The translations under genes and the position numbers were made by a program. 9,186 nt of DNA from DAIMZM01 sp036733985 (GTDB lineage: Bacteria > Bacillota > Dehalobacteriia > UBA4068): assembly GCA_036733985.1 (NCBI GenBank), contig DAIMZM010000093.1:1-9186 (forward strand). The letters are read 5' to 3'. Shown here piece by piece: positions 5,346 through 9,186 of the stretch. Every line of letters begins with the position of its first letter. The stretch's first letter is position 1. The notes below the pieces were generated by a model. The model did not search any database, was not told the origin of the DNA, and was given only the letters and a program-made list of their open reading frames with translations.

Positions 5346-6616
5346 GCGCCGAGCATTTCCAGGAAAGCGCCGATCCGGGTGCGGAGCTGTTCCGCGTCGG
5401 TATCCACATAATCGGTTTCCAGGCCCAGCACCGGGATACCGGCTTCCTTCAGGGCCCGTTCCACATCCCGGCCTTCCGTATCATAGAGGGTGCAGAATTT
5501 CAGGTTTACGTCCAGCACACCGTCCACCCGGTATTCCCGGCAGAGGCGGATGATGTCCCCAATACGCCCCTTGTTCGGGGTGAAGCAGGCGCAGTTGTTT
5601 TTCATATAGCGTTCGGCCAAAGCGTGGATCTGGCCTTCCAGAGTGGTCTGGATCTCGTCCACCAGGTTTTCGAAATAGCGGGTGCCGGTGCAGGCTTCCT
5701 CGCAGACCACGGCTGCGCCGCAAGTCTCCACGATATGGTGCATCTTCCAGTTGGGAATGGCCATGGGCGTGCCGGAGATCATGATGCGCTTGGTCCCCTG
5801 GGGGAACACGCCGATATTATCCTGGACGCGCTGCTCCAGCTCATCCGCCAGCTGATTGGCCATCTGGGCGCAGCGGGCCGGGTCGTCGTAGAAAGCGATC
5901 TGCATCATCAGCAGCGCGTCCTTGCCGCTGATGGGCGCGGGGTCCGCTTTGCGGCAGGCATAGACCCGGGCCAGGGCTTTGCGCTTATTGTTGATCAGCT
6001 TAATGGCTTCCGCCAGTTTCTCAGGGGTCACTTTGTTGCCGGTCTGTTCTTCCACCACCGCCAGGAAAGCGCGGATCTCATCTTCCCACTTGGCAATGTC
6101 CTGGGGCCGCTTCATCTGGGGCATATCCATCACATGCACCGGCACGTCCTCGGCCAGGATTTCCCAGGCTTTCTTTTTGCCGTCGCAGGTGGTTTCCCCC
6201 ACATACATATCGGCGATGCGGAAGAAGGGGCAGGTGCGGCCCACCCGCGCGCCCACCGAGGCCTTGATCAGCGGGCAGGTGCTTTTGGGCAGCACCTTTT
6301 CCCCGTCCGGCACCCAAAACTGGGAGCCGCCGCAAAGGCCGGTGGCAATGCCGCCGGCAGCGAAAACGATCTCATCCGGCACAAAGATGCAGAAGGTGCC
6401 GAAGACTTTGCCGCCCTGCTTTTGGTGCTCGATCAGCTCCGCCGGGCGGACGCCGTGGATTTCCGGCACCACGAAGTCGTAGAAAGCCATGCCTTCCGGC
6501 CGGTTTTCCTGGCTGAGATAAGTATCGCCAAAAGCAACAGGCAGGACAGTGCAGAGATTGTCGTGGTTGTCCAGGTCCATGCCCAGGTCAGCCCACATTT
6601 GCCGGTAATCAGTCAT
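5342..6616 (-). CDS. Double-cubane-cluster anaerobic reductase (HgdB/FldB/YjiM-like 2-hydroxyacyl-CoA dehydratase superfamily)
   Basis: A 424-residue homologue of 2-hydroxyacyl-CoA dehydratase subunits, closest in pattern to the double-cubane-cluster proteins (DCCP, E. coli YjiM), which hold an [8Fe-9S] cluster and reduce small unactivated molecules in vitro. Candidate cluster Cys residues are in STCPLIKAS (Cys114), RTCPFFR (Cys129), VGETTCDGKKK (Cys144), VCEEACTGTRYF (Cys305, Cys309), NNCACFTPNK (Cys342, Cys344) and LKFCTLYDTE (Cys375). It ends in a typical LETDYVDTDAEQLRTR tail. It lacks a separate alpha subunit gene beside it, which also favours DCCP over a true acyl-CoA dehydratase. I prefer the second of two adjacent ATG codons (6616) because GGAGGT is five bases away; the first ATG (6619) is only two bases away. 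The physiological substrate is unknown. The gene follows the PsuG-like gene after about 50 bases. Confidence 0.9.
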   Translation of the reverse strand: MTDYRQMWADLGMDLDNHDNLCTVLPVAFGDTYLSQENRPEGMAFYDFVVPEIHGVRPAELIEHQKQGGKVFGTFCIFVPDEIVFAAGGIATGLCGGSQFWVPDGEKVLPKSTCPLIKASVGARVGRTCPFFRIADMYVGETTCDGKKKAWEILAEDVPVHVMDMPQMKRPQDIAKWEDEIRAFLAVVEEQTGNKVTPEKLAEAIKLINNKRKALARVYACRKADPAPISGKDALLMMQIAFYDDPARCAQMANQLADELEQRVQDNIGVFPQGTKRIMISGTPMAIPNWKMHHIVETCGAAVVCEEACTGTRYFENLVDEIQTTLEGQIHALAERYMKNNCACFTPNKGRIGDIIRLCREYRVDGVLDVNLKFCTLYDTEGRDVERALKEAGIPVLGLETDYVDTDAEQLRTRIGAFLEMLGA

Positions 6617-6666
6617 CATGTACCTCCAGATTGTTATTTTTAAAAGCGCGGCGAACCGGGCTTTGC

Positions 6667-7449
6667 TTAAACGAGCTTTGCCGCCAATTCCCCATTGGCG
6701 ATCAGGGAACGGAATTGGATCAGGGAGGAATAGCCCTTGGTCAGCCGGTCCAGCTCCCCGTTGACCGCCGGGTGAAAATAGCCGCCCCGCTGCTTAGCCG
6801 CCTTTCCGGCAGCGACCCCCTGCGCCAGTAAAGACAGGTCCTGCAGGCGGTTTGTTTCCGGGATAGGGTTGAGTAGCAGTTGGCCCGGGGTCAAGGGGCG
6901 TTCCGCTCCGGCTGGCAGGCAGCCGTCCAGTTCCACCCGGGCGCTAAGGAAAAGATAGCCGGTGCAGCAGGGTTCATCCCGGCCCAGCACAGTCACGCCA
7001 TGGTCCCGCAGCCATTGTACCGTGGCGTTGATATCCAGCATATCCTTGGGTGAGGTGGCCACCAGGGCAACCGGCAGTTCAGCCAGGGCGGGCAGATCGG
7101 GGCAGAGTTCCTCGCCGGGAACATCGCCCACGCCGCCCATGCCGCAGGTGACGGCCAGGGGCAGGCCCAGGCCCTGGCAAACCGCCATGGTGCCGGAGGC
7201 GGTCAAAGCGCCGGAAAGGCCCTGGGTCTGAGCCTGGCCCAGCTGTTGGCAGTCAACGCGGCGAAGCGTTCGCCACTGGCTGCGGAAGGGGAGAAACTCC
7301 GCCATGCCGCCGATGGCGATCCGGCCCTGGTCCAGCCAGGCGATATTGTTTAATGACGCCGGCCACATTTGGCCCATGGTCTGGCCGCCGATGGAGGCCA
7401 GACCATGGGTAAGCAGCGCGGATTCAATGAGAAAGTTGTTTATTTCCAA
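6667..7449 (-). CDS. Divergent pseudouridine-5'-phosphate glycosidase-like protein (PsuG/IndA fold)
   Basis: A 260-residue protein, shorter than typical PsuG (about 305). It aligns along most of its length with PsuG, which reversibly cleaves the C-C glycosidic bond of pseudouridine 5'-phosphate. Matches are IESALLTHG (PsuG LESTIISHG, acid Glu9), IGG, the GTMAVCQGLGLPLAV..GGVG stretch and VALVATSPKDMLDI. The last has Lys135 at the Schiff-base Lys position of AGAKSILDL. LLLNPIPE (Asn194) matches ANPIPE. Differences: the KVSRRDL segment with the second active-site Lys is RRVDCQQL here, the VHRG loop is altered, and the metal-site Asp is replaced by Glu. The substrate may therefore differ. The start is unusual: TTG at 7449 touches GGAGGG, while an ATA at 7443 lies six bases from it. 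A stop at 7459-7461 blocks any longer version. It overlaps the end of the binding-protein gene. Confidence 0.75.
   Translation of the reverse strand: MEINNFLIESALLTHGLASIGGQTMGQMWPASLNNIAWLDQGRIAIGGMAEFLPFRSQWRTLRRVDCQQLGQAQTQGLSGALTASGTMAVCQGLGLPLAVTCGMGGVGDVPGEELCPDLPALAELPVALVATSPKDMLDINATVQWLRDHGVTVLGRDEPCCTGYLFLSARVELDGCLPAGAERPLTPGQLLLNPIPETNRLQDLSLLAQGVAAGKAAKQRGGYFHPAVNGELDRLTKGYSSLIQFRSLIANGELAAKLV
7373..7409. repeat. Perfect 14-bp inverted repeat within the PsuG-like gene
   Basis: CCCATGGTCTGGCC (7373-7386) is exactly complementary to GGCCAGACCATGGG (7396-7409) across a nine-base spacer. It lies near the 5' end of the PsuG-like gene (codons about 14-26). On the transcript it would form a stable stem-loop about 40 bases after the start. 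No T-run follows, so termination is unlikely. It may affect translation or mRNA processing between the transporter part and the enzyme part of the operon, or be coincidental. Confidence 0.5.
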
Positions 7450-8552
7450 CCCTCCAGATCATGGATATTGTCCGTATTGGCCAAGGTCAGGGGCAGATAA
7501 ACATCGTTGTCGAAGACCTTGCCCTCATTGAGCATCACCGCCATTTGCAGGGCGGCTTCCGTATATTTGGCGCTGGAGTAGGACATGGAGCCGGTCATTT
7601 TCCCCGCGGCAATGGCGTCCCGGGCGTCGTTGGTGAAATCAACGCCGTAGATCAGCACGTTGCTGATATTTTCCGCTTCCAGGGCTTCCGCCGCGGCCAG
7701 GGCCATCACGTCGTTGCAGGCGAAGATCCCCTTCAGCTCCGGATACTCGGTAAGCAGATCCTTGGTAGCGTCGTAAGCCAGGGAAGCATCCCAATCGCAG
7801 TTGACAACAGCTGCCAACTCAATGCCCGCGGTGTCTTCCAGCACTTCCTTAGCGCCATTGGTGCGGCCTTCGCTTTGCCCCGCGCCTGCTAAACCAGCCA
7901 GGATCGCCACCTGGCCGCCTTCCGGCAGGCGGGCGATCAGATCATGGGCTACGGTAGCGCCCTGATCCTGGAAATCCACGGTGATCTTGGCGTCCAAATG
8001 GCCGCCGGCAGCGGTCAGGGCTTCCACATCCACGCCCGGGCCCAGGTTGATGACCTTGACGCCGTTTTCATTGCATTTGACAATCCCGGGGATCAGATTG
8101 GTACCGTCGATGGGGGAGACGATGATCACGTCATAATCCATATCCGCCATGGTCATAAGAACGTCCAGCTGGGAAGCGGTATCCCCTTCGGTGGTGCCGG
8201 TCTGCACCTCGATGGGTACGCCCAAGGCTTCCCCGGCGGCAGCGTAGCATTCGCTCATATTGACCCAGAAGGGATTGGTGAGGGAAATAATCACAGCGCC
8301 CACCTTGATGTCGCCGAAACTCTCCGGCATAGGGCCGATCTGTTCAATCATCGCCTGGTCAAAAGCGGCGTAAAGCTGCACCACCGTGGGGGAAACGCCG
8401 CTTGCTTCTTCTTCTGCCTCCAGGGCCGGGCTGTTTCCTTCCGCCGGATTGCTTTCAGCCGGATTGCTTTCAGCCGGGGGTTCCGTATTGCCGCAAGCCG
8501 CGAAAGCAAAAATCACCGCCAGGGCCAGCAGTACAACCAGTATCTTCTTCAT
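7440..8552 (-). CDS. Sugar-type ABC transporter substrate-binding lipoprotein (RbsB-like, Peripla_BP_4 type)
   Basis: A 370-residue extracytoplasmic binding protein anchored by lipid. A Lys-Lys start, a hydrophobic stretch (4-19) and lipobox AFAAC give a lipidated Cys20. A Pro/Glu/Ser/Asn-rich flexible linker with tandem repeats covers about 24-50. The two-lobed domain starts near residue 80: VGAVIISLTNPFWVNMSECY, then DYDVIIVSPIDGTNLIPGI, the VDFQDQGATVAHDL hinge region, GVDFTNDARDAIAAGK and the C-terminal SSAKYTEAALQMAV. This is the ribose/galactose/AI-2-like family; which solute is bound cannot be read from the sequence. A strong GAGGAGG lies seven bases before the ATG. It follows the permease gene by about 54 bases and overlaps the PsuG-like gene by about 10, which suggests the imported solute feeds that enzyme (inference). 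Confidence 0.92.
   Translation of the reverse strand: MKKILVVLLALAVIFAFAACGNTEPPAESNPAESNPAEGNSPALEAEEEASGVSPTVVQLYAAFDQAMIEQIGPMPESFGDIKVGAVIISLTNPFWVNMSECYAAAGEALGVPIEVQTGTTEGDTASQLDVLMTMADMDYDVIIVSPIDGTNLIPGIVKCNENGVKVINLGPGVDVEALTAAGGHLDAKITVDFQDQGATVAHDLIARLPEGGQVAILAGLAGAGQSEGRTNGAKEVLEDTAGIELAAVVNCDWDASLAYDATKDLLTEYPELKGIFACNDVMALAAAEALEAENISNVLIYGVDFTNDARDAIAAGKMTGSMSYSSAKYTEAALQMAVMLNEGKVFDNDVYLPLTLANTDNIHDLEGWK
8443..8477 (-). repeat. 15-bp tandem repeat in the lipoprotein linker
   Basis: The unit GCCGGATTGCTTTCA occurs twice in direct tandem (8443-8457, 8458-8472) and is followed by the first five bases of a third copy. It keeps the reading frame and encodes repeated Glu-Ser-Asn-Pro-Ala units just after the lipidated Cys. 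Such repeats change length by slippage and would alter only the tether. Confidence 0.7.
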
Positions 8553-8606
8553 GTTCTTTCCTCCTCAATTGGGTAATTTATAAAATGGCGGTCGCCGTTT
8601 ATAACT

Positions 8607-9186
8607 TTATGATAGCCGCTGCCTGCGTTCCCGGAGTTCCGCAACGACCACCGCGGCCAAGAGGATCGCCCCGGTGATAAACTGCTGGTAATGGGGGGAT
8701 ACCGCAAGCAGGGTCAGGCCGTTGCGGATCATGCCCAGCAAAAACACGGCCATGATAGCGCCGGGCAGATTCCCTTTGCCGCCATGGAGCGGGGTGCCGC
8801 CCATGATTACCGCGCAGATGGCGTCCATCTCCATGCTGAGGCCGGCATTGGTCTCCGCCGAGTTCAACCGGGCGGTGACAATGATCCCTGCCAAGCTGGC
8901 CAGAAAGCCCATGGCGGCAAAAGCGGAAACGCGGTACCGCCCCGTGGCAACGCCGCTGCGCTTCAAGGCTTCCGGGTTACTCCCCAAGCCGGTCAGGTAA
9001 TTGCCCCATTTCATATGATAAAACAGGGGGATCAGCAGCAGCGCCGTCAGGGCCGCCATGGTCACGCCCGCCTCCGCACCCAGGAAATCCCCGTAGCCAA
9101 AGCGGCGGAAGCCTTCCTGCAGCGTGGTGATGGGCGCACCCTAGGTCAGGATCAGGGAAAGCCCCCGGCAGAGAAAAGCGGTGGCC
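8607..9186 (-). pseudogene. RbsC-like ABC transporter permease, partial at the window edge and interrupted by in-frame TAG
   Basis: This is the C-terminal part of a sugar-type ABC permease (BPD_transp_2 family). Reading from the edge, CRGLSLILT precedes TAG (9143-9141) and then GAPITTLQEGFRRFGYGDFL. Both sides match the family's continuous ARGL.LILT.G.PI segment, so the TAG falls inside a conserved region where a polar residue normally stands. Downstream the sequence is intact for 177 residues. It has several membrane helices, the cytoplasmic loop around GSNPEALKRSG (compare family GGN..AARLSGI) and the signature DAICAVIMGGTPLHGGKG. It ends in a charged tail at TAA. A GTG at 9065 is a possible but poor internal start. 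It is either a single nonsense mutation or a sequencing error. The N-terminal half, and presumably the ATPase gene, lie beyond the window. Losing the permease would disable import. Confidence 0.75.

Noticed and set aside
5624..6643. A 339-codon plus-strand frame opposite the double-cubane gene
   Set aside because: It is rich in His, Gly and Ala with no domain pattern; it is the antisense shadow of a GC-rich gene whose minus-strand protein is clearly recognised.
1..9186. CRISPR array, tRNA or rRNA genes, and complete insertion sequences
   Set aside because: No regularly spaced repeats, cloverleaf-like segments, rRNA motifs or intact transposase were seen.

Overview
The window comes from a GC-rich anaerobic bacterium, most likely a member of the Bacillota (Clostridia or Negativicutes type). 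The evidence is strong GGAGG-type ribosome binding sites, a lipoprotein-anchored solute-binding protein, and oxygen-sensitive double-cubane/activator enzymes. No ribosomal or phylogenetic marker is present, so the lineage is an inference.

Layout: (1) Positions 1 to about 1450 are AT-richer and sparsely coding. They hold an imperfect hairpin, one small four-helix membrane protein (minus strand) with its own promoter, a perfect 15-bp-stem hairpin that looks like a bidirectional terminator, and the decayed remnant of a large serine recombinase on the plus strand. This looks like an old mobile-element scar. (2) Positions 1458-2354 encode a LysR-family regulator (minus) with its own promoter and an inverted repeat over the -10 region. 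(3) Positions 2499-6616, all minus, form a tightly packed gene run. In transcription order it is a double-cubane-cluster (YjiM/HgdB-like) reductase, a DUF3343 putative Se/S carrier, a BadF/BcrA-type ATPase activator, a class-V aminotransferase-fold cysteine desulfurase and YedF. Overlapping stop/start codons link most of them. (4) Upstream, positions 6667-9186 hold an RbsC-like permease (entering from the right edge and carrying an in-frame TAG), an RbsB-like lipoprotein binding protein, and a divergent pseudouridine-5'-phosphate-glycosidase-like protein. They run in the same direction with short gaps or overlaps, so all eight minus-strand genes from the permease to YedF may be one transcript.

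How they may work together (inference): the ABC system would import a sugar- or nucleoside-like solute, and the PsuG-like protein would act on a glycosidic or C-C bond in it. The ATPase would feed low-potential electrons to the double-cubane reductase. The desulfurase, DUF3343 and YedF trio would mobilise sulfur or selenium, either for a labile cofactor or for the substrate chemistry. The LysR protein resembles regulators found beside selenium-metabolism genes. The coupling of importer, PsuG-like protein, double-cubane reductase and Se/S trio is the most interesting feature of the window. No selD, selenoprotein gene or molybdenum hydroxylase is visible here.
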